From Acidobacteriota bacterium (lineage in GTDB: Bacteria > Acidobacteriota > Vicinamibacteria > Fen-336), in contig WYBL01000145.1 of NCBI GenBank assembly GCA_011526565.1, forward strand, positions 26,075-90,074: a DNA stretch of 64,000 bases, in the 5' to 3' direction. A program made the position numbers and the translations under genes. Shown piece by piece: positions 34,075 to 41,784 of the stretch. Below the pieces are notes generated by a model that saw only the letters and a program-made list of their open reading frames with translations, did not search any database and was not told the DNA's origin. Positions within the stretch are counted from its first letter, which is position 1. Every line of letters starts with the position of its first letter.

Positions 34075-35387
34075 GCCGTGGCGAGCCGCCTCTCGCGGCC
34101 CGCGGCGTACGGCAGCGAGGTGGCCAGCAGCGTCAGCATCAGCACTTCGGAATCGCCGAAATTGTATTCGAACAGGCCGGCGACGGTGACGGCGGCGAGC
34201 ACCGCGAGGCTGCAGGCACCCGCCAGCCCGTCGCCGTGCCGCGACTCGCGCCAGGCGTCGCGCGCGAGCACGAAGAACAGCCACAGGCTCCACAGCACGC
34301 ACGGCAGCCCGCGCTCCGCGGCGATCTGCAGCAGGTTGTCGTGCAGGTGCGGGGCGTCGGGGTTGGGCGCCTGCGGCCAGCGGTAGCGCGGGTAGACGTC
34401 GATCACGCGGCCCGGCCCGTGCCCGAACAGCGGCTTGTCCACGATCATGTCGAGCCCGGCCCTCCACATGTAGAGGCGGTCGACGCTGGAGGCGTCGCTC
34501 AGCGTCAGCCGCTCCACGACCGGCGCTGGCCGCACCACGGCCAGCGCGGCCAGCAGCGCGGCGAGTCCCCACAGCAGTCGCGGCGCGCGCAGCACCGCCA
34601 GCAGGCCCAGCCCCGCCAGCGCGCCGAGCCAGGCGCTGCGGGTGCGCGAGACGAGCAGCGCGAAGACCGACAGCGCGACCGCCAGCGCCGTCAGCCCGCG
34701 CCAGGCACCGGGCTCCTGCGCGACCCTGTCGAGCGCGAGGGCGATCGCGGCGGCCGCCAGCGCGGCGACGAACAGCCGCTCGCCTTCGACCGCGAAGAGC
34801 TCCTGCCGCCGCAGCAGCGCCAGCAGCACGAGGCCGCCGAAGAGCGAGACCAGCAGCCGCACGTGGAGCCGCGGCGGGCGCGTCCACGGCTCGCGGGAGA
34901 ACAGCAGCCGCGCGCTGCCCAGGCAGGCGATGCCCATGAACAGGCCGGAGGCGGTCATGTAGTGGCCGACGAAGCTGCGCGGCCGGTTGTCGAGGGTGTC
35001 GAAGCCCAGTGCCGCCCACTCGAGCAGCGCCCCGGCCGCCAGCAGCGCCCCGCCCAGGAAGGCGGCGTCCAGCACCCGCTCGCGCTGACTGCGCTCGGCG
35101 AGCGCGTCCGCGAACAGGTAGACGAGGACGAACAGCACCAGTTTCTTGGCGTCCTCGTGGGAGGCGACGGGGTCGCCGGAGAACGCGGCCGCCAGCAGCG
35201 TCCACACGCTGAAGGCCAGCATCGGCGCGCCGGGGGCCAGCGACTCGGGGCGGCCGTGGCCCAGCACCCAGCGCCCGAGGCCGGCGGCGAAGGCCAGGCC
35301 GAAAGCGACCTGGGCGGCGAAGATGGAGACGAGCGAGGTCGCCGCGACGGCGGCAAGCAGCGCGAACTGGGCCCGGGCGAGCGTCAC
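34071..35387 (-). CDS. O-antigen ligase-family membrane protein
   Basis: 438 residues with about eleven membrane helices. The large periplasmic loop after the middle helices contains YMWRAGLDMIVDKPLFGHGPGRV and HLHDNLLQIAAERGLP, the H-x-N-x-x-L/ G-x-G signature of the WaaL/RfaL O-antigen ligase and polymerase family (Wzy_C). It joins undecaprenyl-linked O-antigen to the lipid A core in the periplasm. GTG 35387 is the start; the next gene (heptose kinase) overlaps, which supports an LPS role. A bactoprenol-linked glycan ligase of another kind cannot be excluded. Confidence 0.8.
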   Translation of the reverse strand: MTLARAQFALLAAVAATSLVSIFAAQVAFGLAFAAGLGRWVLGHGRPESLAPGAPMLAFSVWTLLAAAFSGDPVASHEDAKKLVLFVLVYLFADALAERSQRERVLDAAFLGGALLAAGALLEWAALGFDTLDNRPRSFVGHYMTASGLFMGIACLGSARLLFSREPWTRPPRLHVRLLVSLFGGLVLLALLRRQELFAVEGERLFVAALAAAAIALALDRVAQEPGAWRGLTALAVALSVFALLVSRTRSAWLGALAGLGLLAVLRAPRLLWGLAALLAALAVVRPAPVVERLTLSDASSVDRLYMWRAGLDMIVDKPLFGHGPGRVIDVYPRYRWPQAPNPDAPHLHDNLLQIAAERGLPCVLWSLWLFFVLARDAWRESRHGDGLAGACSLAVLAAVTVAGLFEYNFGDSEVLMLTLLATSLPYAAGRERRLATA

Positions 35388-35423
35388 GCCCGCCCTCCCC
35401 GCCCGCTCACGGGGCGCCTCGCC

Positions 35424-35600
35424 TCAGGCCTCGGGCTCGACCGTCGCTTCTTCGGGAAGCATGATCGGGATGTCGTCCTGCACCGGGTAGACGCGCCTGC
35501 ACGTGGCGCAGCGCAGGCCGGCCCCGTCGCGCACCGGTTCGACCGGCGTCTTGCAGATCGGGCAGGCGAGGACCTCGAGCAACTCGGGGTGGATGGCCAT
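35424..35600 (-). CDS. Trm112/YcaR-family small zinc-ribbon protein
   Basis: 58 residues: MAIHPELLEVLACPICKTP, then a CATC pair and PVQDDIPIML. This is the Trm112-like (UPF0434/YcaR) fold, with four Cys in two C-x2-C pairs (Cys13, Cys16, Cys31, Cys34) for one zinc. Such proteins are chaperone-like partners of methyltransferases in eukaryotes and archaea; in bacteria the gene is often near lipid A genes, as here. ATG 35600 is the only sensible start. The promoter just before it is described separately. Confidence 0.85.
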   Translation of the reverse strand: MAIHPELLEVLACPICKTPVEPVRDGAGLRCATCRRVYPVQDDIPIMLPEEATVEPEA

Positions 35601-35624
35601 GGTCCGGCGATTCTACGCCGGACC
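35601..35624 (-). promoter_or_regulatory. TAGAAT -10 box framed by a perfect 9-base inverted repeat
   Basis: Reading the plus strand, GGTCCGGCG (35601-35609), ATTCTA (35610-35615) and CGCCGGACC (35616-35624) form a perfect inverted repeat whose centre, on the minus strand, is the hexamer TAGAAT. The hexamer ends nine bases before the ATG of the Trm112-like gene, so it fits a -10 for a nearly leaderless transcript, with the flanking arms possibly an operator. Confidence 0.5.
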
Positions 35625-35783
35625 GCGCGCGGACCCGTCGCGGCGCCTGCCTCGTCCACACTCCTCTCCGCCCGCGGCCCGCAGCGCGCGCGGGTGCCGC
35701 AGCTCTCCCCGCGGCCGTCAGCCCAGTCGGTCTTCAGGGACTTCGCCCGGCGCGGCCGGGCGCTTCGCAGGGGGGAGAACGCC

Positions 35784-36071
35784 ATGCGCGTGCAGTTCGT
35801 CGAGAAGGTGAGCGGGCCCGAGCGGCTCGTGTGCGAGGCCGAGGTCGTGTTCGACGAGGAGGGGCCGCTCCAGGGCCTCAAGCTGGTCGGCTTCTGCGTG
35901 TGGCGCGGGGCGGACGGTGGCCACTACGTCACGGTCCCGAGCCGCGCGTTCGGCGCCGGCACCGACCGCCGCTACTTCGACTTCCTGCGCTCGGCGGACG
36001 GCGACGCCGAGGTGTCGCGCAGGTTCAAGGCCTGGCTCGTCGAGCAGTTCGAGAGCCGCCAGGCCGCCTGA
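35784..36071 (+). CDS. Small hypothetical protein, 95 aa (SpoVG-like layout)
   Basis: 95 residues, soluble, with strand-rich N-terminus (QFVEKVSGPERLVCEAEVVFDEE), GFCVWRGADGGHYVTVPSRAFG and a C-terminal helix (FKAWLVEQFESRQAA). The order strand-VFD-strand-V-PSR-helix resembles SpoVG (SIVFD ... VSMPSKK ... helix), a true copy of which lies 3.6 kb downstream, but sequence identity is low. A GGGGGGAG Shine-Dalgarno decides ATG 35784. Probably real; function unknown. Confidence 0.65.
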   Translation: MRVQFVEKVSGPERLVCEAEVVFDEEGPLQGLKLVGFCVWRGADGGHYVTVPSRAFGAGTDRRYFDFLRSADGDAEVSRRFKAWLVEQFESRQAA

Positions 36072-36082
36072 GCCCGGGGCGA

Positions 36083-36110
36083 GCGGCGCCGGCCCCGTCG
36101 CCGGCGCCGC
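36083..36110 (+). terminator. Hairpin after the 95-aa gene
   Basis: GCGGCGCCGGC (36083-36093) and GCCGGCGCCGC (36100-36110) form a perfect 11-base stem with a six-base loop, 12 bases past the stop codon. There is no U-tract, so it may act as a Rho-dependent or weak terminator before the TPR gene. Confidence 0.45.
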
Positions 36111-36137
36111 CGCCAACCGTGTGACAATCGAAGCAGG

Positions 36138-38087
36138 ATGAGCCTGCTCCTGTCGCTGTTGCTGTGGGCCGCGCCCGCGCCCGCGAGTTCGACCGCCGAC
36201 CGCGCGCGGGACCGGGCCGAGGCCTACTACCAGTTCAGCCTCGCCCAGCAGGCGCGCCTGTCCGGCAACACCGAGGCCGCGCTCGAGGCGCTGCGCAAGG
36301 CCCAGAAGCTCGATCCCGGCGCGGCCGAGATCCGGGCCTGGGCCGCGCGCATCCTGCGCGAGACCGGGCGCCTCGAGGAGGCGCTGCGGGAGGCGCGGGC
36401 CGCGGTCGCGATCGACCGTGACAGCAAGGAGGCCCAGTTCGTCGCCGGCCACCTGCTGCGCACGGTGGGCGAACTGCGCGGCGACGGCAAGCTGATCGAG
36501 GAGGCGGCGGCCGCGTTCGCGGAGGTCGTCCGCATCGACCCGCAGGACGGCGGCACCTGGCAGGAGCTGGCGCGACTGGAGGGCGAGCTGGGCCGCCACG
36601 AGAAGGCGGTCGCCGCCTGGCGCGGCTACCTCGGGCTCGACCCCGGTTTCTTCGAGGCCTACCTGCGGATCGGCGCCCACCTGCTCGCGCTCGGCAAGCC
36701 CGCAGAGGCCGCCGAGTCGTTCCAGGAGGCGCTGCGGCTCGACCCCGATTCGGCCAGCGCCTACCAGAGCCTCGGCGACGCCTACGCGCAGGCCGACCAG
36801 GTCGACCAGGCCGTGGTCCAGTTCCGCAAGGCGCTCGAGCTCGACCCCAGGAGCCTGTTCACCCGTCTCAAGCTCGGCGACCTGCTGATGAAGGCCGAGC
36901 GGCTGCAGGAAGCGCTGGCCGAGGCCGACGAAGCGCTGGCCCTGGACGAGCGCAACCGCTACGCCCTCGACCTCAAGGCCCGCGTGCAGCGCGAGCTGCG
37001 CGACCTCGAGGGGGCGGGCCAGACCATCGACCGGCTGCTGGCGATCGACCCCAGCGACGTCAAGGGCCTGTTCACCAAGGCGACGATCCTCGAGGCGCGC
37101 CGCGACTACGCGGCGGCCGCCGTGCTGTTCGAGAAGCTGCTCGCCCGCGACCGCCGCGGCGAGCCGGTCAAGGACGCCGCCGCCAACGACCGCGTGTTCC
37201 TCGCCCACCTCGGCTTCTGCCTGCAGCAGGAGGGCCGCTTCGCCGAGGCGGCCGACGCCTACGGCCGCGCTCGTGCCACGGGCGGCGAGCCGGACCCGGC
37301 GCTGACCGGTTACCGGATCGAGGCCCTGCTGCTGGCGAAGGACTTCGAGCGCGCGCTCGCCGAGGTGCGCGGCGCGCGCAAGGAGCGGCCCGAGGACCTC
37401 GAGCTGCTGGGCCTCGAGGCCAACATCCTGCGCGGCCGCGGCGACCTCGACGGCGGCCGCGCCCTCGTCGACCAGGCTCTCGCCAGCTTCCCGGAGCGGG
37501 TGGAGGTGAAGCTGCTGGCGGCCGACTTCGCGCAGCGCACGCGCCGCTTCGACGAAGCCGAGCGCCACCTGCGCGCGGCGGCGGAGAAGGACCCGACTAG
37601 CCTGCGGGTGCTGTTCCAGCTCGGCGCGGTGCAGGAGCGGCAGAAGAAGCACGACGAGGCCGACCGCACGTTCCGCCAGGCGCTCGCCCACCACCCCGAC
37701 TCGGCGCCGGTGCTCAACTACCTCGGCTACATGAACGCCGACCGCGGCGTGAAGCTCGAGGAGTCGCTCGGCTTCATCGAGCGGGCGCTCCTGGCCGACC
37801 CCGAGAACGCGGCCTACCTCGACTCGCTGGGCTGGGCGCTGTTCCGGCTCGGGCGCCTGCCCGAGGCCGAAGACGCCCTGCGCCGCGCCCTCCAGCGCGA
37901 CGACAAGAACGCGGTGATGCTGGCCCACCTCGGCGACGTGCTGTGGGAGCGCGGCCAGCGTGGCGAGGCGCTCGTCTACTGGCGCAAGGCGCTGGGCGGG
38001 GAGGACGAAGACGGCGAACTCGACCGCGCCCGCCTCGAGAAGCGGATCGCCGAGGCGGAGGGCAATGCTTCGGCCGGCCACCGCTGA
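36138..38087 (+). CDS. Exported TPR-repeat protein, 649 aa
   Basis: 649 residues with a signal peptide (LLLSLLLWAAPAPAS) and about fourteen tetratricopeptide repeats filling the rest, for example AAESFQEALRLDPDSASAYQSLGDAY, AVVQFRKALELDPRSLFTRLKLGDLL and AEDALRRALQRDDKNAVMLAHLGDVLWERG. The last repeats (LNYLGYMNADRGVKLEESLGFIERAL, YLDSLGWALFRLGRLPEA) match the C-terminal region of large bacterial TPR proteins of the outer membrane. It overlaps the LolB-like gene by 23 bases, so it may take part in envelope assembly; the exact role is unknown. Confidence 0.8.
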   Translation: MSLLLSLLLWAAPAPASSTADRARDRAEAYYQFSLAQQARLSGNTEAALEALRKAQKLDPGAAEIRAWAARILRETGRLEEALREARAAVAIDRDSKEAQFVAGHLLRTVGELRGDGKLIEEAAAAFAEVVRIDPQDGGTWQELARLEGELGRHEKAVAAWRGYLGLDPGFFEAYLRIGAHLLALGKPAEAAESFQEALRLDPDSASAYQSLGDAYAQADQVDQAVVQFRKALELDPRSLFTRLKLGDLLMKAERLQEALAEADEALALDERNRYALDLKARVQRELRDLEGAGQTIDRLLAIDPSDVKGLFTKATILEARRDYAAAAVLFEKLLARDRRGEPVKDAAANDRVFLAHLGFCLQQEGRFAEAADAYGRARATGGEPDPALTGYRIEALLLAKDFERALAEVRGARKERPEDLELLGLEANILRGRGDLDGGRALVDQALASFPERVEVKLLAADFAQRTRRFDEAERHLRAAAEKDPTSLRVLFQLGAVQERQKKHDEADRTFRQALAHHPDSAPVLNYLGYMNADRGVKLEESLGFIERALLADPENAAYLDSLGWALFRLGRLPEAEDALRRALQRDDKNAVMLAHLGDVLWERGQRGEALVYWRKALGGEDEDGELDRARLEKRIAEAEGNASAGHR

Positions 38088-38688
38088 CCTCCGCCGCGCC
38101 AGCTTCGCCGCCGGCCTGATCCTGGCCGCCCTCGGCAGCGCGTGCGCCTCGCTGCCGCCGGCTTCGCCCGCCGCCCGCGAGGCCGCCCGTCGCGCCGCGA
38201 CCTACACGGCGAACCTCCGCGTCTCGGTGCGCGGCCCCGAGTTGCGCGGCCGGGCGGACGCGATCGTCGGCTTCCGGCGTCCCGACGCCTTGCGCGTGGA
38301 ACTGCCTGCCGGCACCGGCCTCGCGCTGCTGGCCGTCGCCCGCGAGGGACGGCTGGTGGTCGCGTTCCCGGGCGACCGCGCGTTCTACGAAGGCGCGGCG
38401 ACGCCAGAGGCGCTCGGCGCGCTGCTCGGTGTCGCGCTCGCGCCCGCCGACCTGATGGACGTGCTGGTCGGCGTGCAGCCGGCCGCCGTGCGCGCGCTCG
38501 ACGTGCGCTGGGGGCCGCTGGCGCCGTCGCGGGTCGTCGCGCTGCTCGCCGACGGCACCCGGCTCGACGCGAAGGCGCGCGAGCCCGAGCTGGGCCGGCC
38601 GCTGGGCGACGCCGCGTTCGCGTCGCCCGCGACGGGGGGCTGGCAGCGGCTGAGCCTCGACGAGGCGCGCGGGCGATGGCAGCGCTGA
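38065..38688 (+). CDS. LolB-like outer-membrane lipoprotein
   Basis: 207 residues. Signal and lipobox: FAAGLILAALGSAC, Cys at about residue 27. The mature part has TYTANLRVSVRGPELRGRADAIVGFRRPDALRVEL, fitting the half-open barrel of LolA/LolB-type or DUF4292 proteins. Position just before ispE repeats the lolB-ispE-prs order of enterobacteria, which supports a role in receiving lipoproteins at the outer membrane. Sequence similarity alone is weak. ATG 38065 lies inside the end of the TPR gene; the gene ends overlapping ispE by 13 bases. Confidence 0.65.
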   Translation: MLRPATADLRRASFAAGLILAALGSACASLPPASPAAREAARRAATYTANLRVSVRGPELRGRADAIVGFRRPDALRVELPAGTGLALLAVAREGRLVVAFPGDRAFYEGAATPEALGALLGVALAPADLMDVLVGVQPAAVRALDVRWGPLAPSRVVALLADGTRLDAKAREPELGRPLGDAAFASPATGGWQRLSLDEARGRWQR

Positions 38689-39611
38689 AGCGGGTCACGG
38701 TCCCGGCTTTCGCCAAGGTCAACCTCGGCCTCGAGGTGCTGGGCCTGCGCGAGGACGGTCACCACGAGTTGCGCACCGTGTTCCAGAGCGTGGCCCTGCA
38801 CGACGACGTCGCGCTCGCGGTCGGCCCCGGGGACGGGATCGCGCTGCGCTGCGACGCGCCCGGGGTGCCGGCCGACGAGCGCAACCTCGCGTGGCGCGCG
38901 GCCGCCGACCTGCTGCGCTTCGCCGGCGTCCGGCGCCGGGTCCGGATCGAGCTGACGAAGCGCATTCCCGCGGCCGGCGGTCTCGGCGGGGGCAGCTCGA
39001 ACGCGGCGGCGGTGCTGCTCGGCCTCGACCACCTGCTTCGGACCGGGCTGGGGACGGCGGGGCTTGCGCCCCTGGCGCGGCGGCTGGGGGCCGACGTGCC
39101 GTACTTCCTCTTCGGCGGCACCGCGCTGGGCGTGGCCCGTGGCGAGGAGGTCTATCCGCTGTTGCGCCAGGTCGACGCCTGGCTGGCGCTGTGCTTCCCC
39201 CCGGTCGGGGCTGGAACGGCCGCGGTGTTTCGCCGGCTGGACGCGGGTTTGACTCCCCGGGAGAATGCCCCTACCATTTTTCGCTTTGTATCGAGCGACT
39301 TGACGGCAGGGGCCTATCGCCTGCTGGTCAACGACCTCGAGTCGGCGGCGTTGGAGGAGGTGCCGGAACTCAAGGCGCAGGTCGCGCGCATTCGTGGCGT
39401 GCTCCGGTCCCGCGGGGCCCTGGGGACGCTGCTCTCGGGCAGCGGCTCCACGTACTACGGGGTGTTCGGAACGGCCGCGGCGGCGCGCGAAGCCGCTCGC
39501 GACCTGGGTCGCGCCGGCTTCCGGGCCGTGGCGTGCCGCACCGTCACCAGCGGGCGGTATCGCCGGGCCTGGCAGCGGGCGCTCACGGGCGGGGGGCGTC
39601 GGGCCAGGTAA
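38676..39611 (+). CDS. ispE: 4-diphosphocytidyl-2-C-methyl-D-erythritol kinase
   Basis: 311 residues. GHMP kinase order: VPAFAKVNLGLEVLGLREDGHHEL at the N-terminus with the catalytic Lys, PAAGGLGGGSSNAAAVL (ATP loop, about 98-114), LGADVPYFLFGGTALGVARGE, and ALGTLLSGSGSTYYGVF near the C-terminus. It phosphorylates CDP-methylerythritol in the MEP isoprenoid pathway; ispD and ispF lie at 60694-61871. ATG 38676 overlaps the lipoprotein gene. Confidence 0.95.
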   Translation: MAALKRVTVPAFAKVNLGLEVLGLREDGHHELRTVFQSVALHDDVALAVGPGDGIALRCDAPGVPADERNLAWRAAADLLRFAGVRRRVRIELTKRIPAAGGLGGGSSNAAAVLLGLDHLLRTGLGTAGLAPLARRLGADVPYFLFGGTALGVARGEEVYPLLRQVDAWLALCFPPVGAGTAAVFRRLDAGLTPRENAPTIFRFVSSDLTAGAYRLLVNDLESAALEEVPELKAQVARIRGVLRSRGALGTLLSGSGSTYYGVFGTAAAAREAARDLGRAGFRAVACRTVTSGRYRRAWQRALTGGGRRAR

Positions 39612-39622
39612 GGAGCGACACC

Positions 39623-39952
39623 ATGGAGATCACGGACGTCAAGGTCATCCCGGTCGACGACGAGAAGCTCAAGGCCTTCGTCTCGATCGTGTTCGACGCG
39701 TGCTTCGTCGTGACGGACATCAAGGTGATCCACGGGCCCAAGGGCCTGTTCGTCTCCATGCCGAGCAAGAAGCGGAAGGACGGGACCTTCAAGGACATCG
39801 CCCATCCGCTGAACAACCAGATGCGGCAGTACCTGGAGGACAAGGTGCTGGCGGTGTACCGGCAGCAGGTGGAGAAGGGCGGCGCGGCCGCCCCCGCCGC
39901 GCAGCCGTCGGAGGGAGGAGCGGAGGGAACGGAACCGAAGGCGCAAGGCTGA
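39623..39952 (+). CDS. spoVG: Septation/RNA-binding regulator SpoVG
   Basis: 109 residues. The first 85 residues are classical SpoVG: MEITDVKVIPVDDEKLKAF, SIVFDACFVVTDIKVI, GLFVSMPSKKRKDGTFKDIAHPLN. The last 25 residues are an Ala/Glu-rich tail. SpoVG binds nucleic acids and modulates cell division and virulence genes in Firmicutes and Borrelia; its role in non-sporulating bacteria is less clear. A Shine-Dalgarno (AAGGAG) precedes ATG 39623. It lies between ispE and tRNA-Gln. Confidence 0.95.
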   Translation: MEITDVKVIPVDDEKLKAFVSIVFDACFVVTDIKVIHGPKGLFVSMPSKKRKDGTFKDIAHPLNNQMRQYLEDKVLAVYRQQVEKGGAAAPAAQPSEGGAEGTEPKAQG

Positions 39953-39961
39953 CGCTTCGGA

Positions 39962-40036
39962 TGGGGCGTCGCCAAGTGGTAAGGCACGGGGCTTTGAACC
40001 CCGCATTCGAAGGTTCGAATCCTTCCGCCCCAGCCA
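39962..40036 (+). tRNA. tRNA-Gln (anticodon UUG)
   Basis: A full cloverleaf: acceptor TGGGGCG / CGCCCCA, D-arm GCCAAGTGGTAAGGC, anticodon loop CTTTGAA (anticodon TTG) on the stem CGGGG/CCCCG, T-arm GGTTCGAATCC, discriminator G and encoded CCA at 40034-40036. A U1:A72 first pair is typical of tRNA-Gln. It stands 9 bases after spoVG and 36 before prs, as in several delta-proteobacteria, and is probably read through from the ispE operon. Confidence 0.97.
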
Positions 40037-40072
40037 CCCGCCGGACCACGGAGCCCCCCCTTTGACATCGAC

Positions 40073-41014
40073 ATGGGCCGCGAGTTGAAGATCTTCACGG
40101 GCAGTGCCCACCCCGCGCTCGGGGAGGCGATCGCGCGCCACCTCGGCGTGCCGCTGGGCCGTGCCCACCTGTCGCGCTTCAGCGACGGCGAGACCTGGTT
40201 CCAGATCCAGGACAACGTCCGCGGCGCCGACGTCTTCCTCGTCCAGCCCACCGGTCCGCCCGTCAACGAGAACCTGATGGAGATGCTGGTGATGCTCGAC
40301 GCGTTCAAGCGCTCGAGCGCCTCCCGCATCACCGCGGTGCTGCCCTACTACGGCTACGCGCGGCAGGACCGCAAGGACAAGCCGCGGGTGCCGATCTCGG
40401 CCAAGCTGGTGGCCGACCTGCTCTCCGCCGCCGGCACCAACCGGATCCTGACGATGGACCTGCACGCCTCGCAGATCCAGGGCTTCTTCGACATGCCGGT
40501 CGACCACCTGTTCGCGGCGCCGGTGATCATCGACTACGTCGCGCGGCTGGGCCTGTCGAACCTGACGATCGTCTCGCCCGACGCCGGCGGCGTGGAGCGC
40601 GCGCGCGCCTACGCCAAGCGGCTCGAGGCCTCGCTCGCGATCGTCGACAAGCGCCGCGACCAGCCCAACGTCGCCGAGGTCCACCACGTGATCGGCGACG
40701 TCGAGGGCCGCACGGCGCTGATCGTCGACGACATCGTCGACACTGCCGGCACCCTGCAGAAGGTGGCGCAGGCGATCAAGGAGGCCGGGGCCGCCGAGGT
40801 GCTGGCGTCCGCCACCCACGCGGTGCTGTCGGGCTGCGCCGCGTCCCGCATCGAGCAGAGCCCGCTGTCGAAGCTGATCGTCACCGACTCGATGCCGCTG
40901 TCGGGCGAGAACCGCAAGAGCGGCAAGGTGGTCGTGCTGTCGATCGCCGAGCTGATGGCGAAGGCGATCCGCAACATCCACGAGGAGGCGTCGGTCACGA
41001 GCCTCTTCGTCTGA
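40073..41014 (+). CDS. prs: Ribose-phosphate pyrophosphokinase
   Basis: 313 residues, normal size. It makes PRPP from ribose-5-phosphate and ATP for nucleotide, His and Trp synthesis. Marks: FSDGETWFQIQDNVRGADVFLVQ, YYGYARQDRKDKPRVPISAKLVADLL (ATP site), TMDLHASQIQGFFDMPVDHL, VSPDAGGVERARAYAKRL and the PRPP loop ALIVDDIVDTAGTL. ATG 40073 begins MGRELKIFTGSAHPALG, the standard N-terminus. Neighbours ispE, tRNA-Gln, rplY and pth follow a widespread order. Confidence 0.97.
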   Translation: MGRELKIFTGSAHPALGEAIARHLGVPLGRAHLSRFSDGETWFQIQDNVRGADVFLVQPTGPPVNENLMEMLVMLDAFKRSSASRITAVLPYYGYARQDRKDKPRVPISAKLVADLLSAAGTNRILTMDLHASQIQGFFDMPVDHLFAAPVIIDYVARLGLSNLTIVSPDAGGVERARAYAKRLEASLAIVDKRRDQPNVAEVHHVIGDVEGRTALIVDDIVDTAGTLQKVAQAIKEAGAAEVLASATHAVLSGCAASRIEQSPLSKLIVTDSMPLSGENRKSGKVVVLSIAELMAKAIRNIHEEASVTSLFV

Positions 41015-41089
41015 CCGCCCGCGAGCCCCGGGACGGCCCGGGAGCGCGCGGCGGTCGTCAATCGTTCGTGAAGTCGAGGAAGGAAGGTC

Positions 41090-41782
41090 ATGCCTGAGAT
41101 CGTGGTCGCGGCGCAGAGCCGCACCGAAACCGGAAAGAACGCCAACCACCGCCTGCGGGCCGCGGGGATGATCCCCGGCGTGCTCTACGGCACCGGCAAG
41201 GCGGCGGAGCACCTCGCCGTGTCGCCCAAGGCGATCGGCGCCATCCTGCGCACGGGCCGCGGCGAGAGCACGCTGTTCGACCTCGAGGTCGGCGGCACGA
41301 AGCGCAAGGTCGTGCTCAAGGACTTCCAGGTCGACCCGCTCAAGGGCGCCCTGCTGCACGCGGACTTCTACGAGGTCGACCTCAAGAAGCCGATCCACGT
41401 CAAGGTCCACGTCGTGCTGAGCGGCACGCCCTACGGCGTGAAGACCGAGGGCGGCTTCCTCGAGTTCATCACCCGCGAGGTCGAGGTCTCCTGCCTGCCG
41501 GCGGACATCCCCGAGCAGTTCGACCTCGACGTCAGCGAGCTGCGGATCGGCAAGAACCTGCGCGCCTCCGACCTGTCGCTCGGCGACAAGGTCAAGCTGC
41601 TGACCGACGCCGACGTGGTGATCGCGCACGTCGTCGGCAAGCGCGAAGAGGTGGTCGAAGGCGCCGAGGCGGCCGCGGTCGCTGCCGCGCCGGCCGGCAC
41701 CGAGCCCGAGGTCATCAAGAAGGGCAAGACCGAGGCCGAAGGCGAGGCCAAGAAGGACGACAAGAAGAAGGAGAAGAAGTAG
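41090..41782 (+). CDS. rplY: Large ribosomal subunit protein bL25 (general stress protein Ctc type)
   Basis: 230 residues, the long CTC form. The N-terminal L25 domain (RTETGKNANHRLRAAGMIPGVLYG, about 8-95) binds 5S rRNA; the C-terminal TL5/CTC beta domain (about 100-190: HVKVHVVLSGTPYGVKTEGG, EVSCLPADIPEQFDLDVS) follows. A Lys/Glu-rich tail of about 40 residues ends the chain. A strong Shine-Dalgarno (GAGGAAGGAAGG) precedes ATG 41090. A GC hairpin (CCCGGG-acgg-CCCGGG, 41027-41042) lies between prs and this gene. Confidence 0.95.
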   Translation: MPEIVVAAQSRTETGKNANHRLRAAGMIPGVLYGTGKAAEHLAVSPKAIGAILRTGRGESTLFDLEVGGTKRKVVLKDFQVDPLKGALLHADFYEVDLKKPIHVKVHVVLSGTPYGVKTEGGFLEFITREVEVSCLPADIPEQFDLDVSELRIGKNLRASDLSLGDKVKLLTDADVVIAHVVGKREEVVEGAEAAAVAAAPAGTEPEVIKKGKTEAEGEAKKDDKKKEKK

Positions 41783-41784
41783 GC

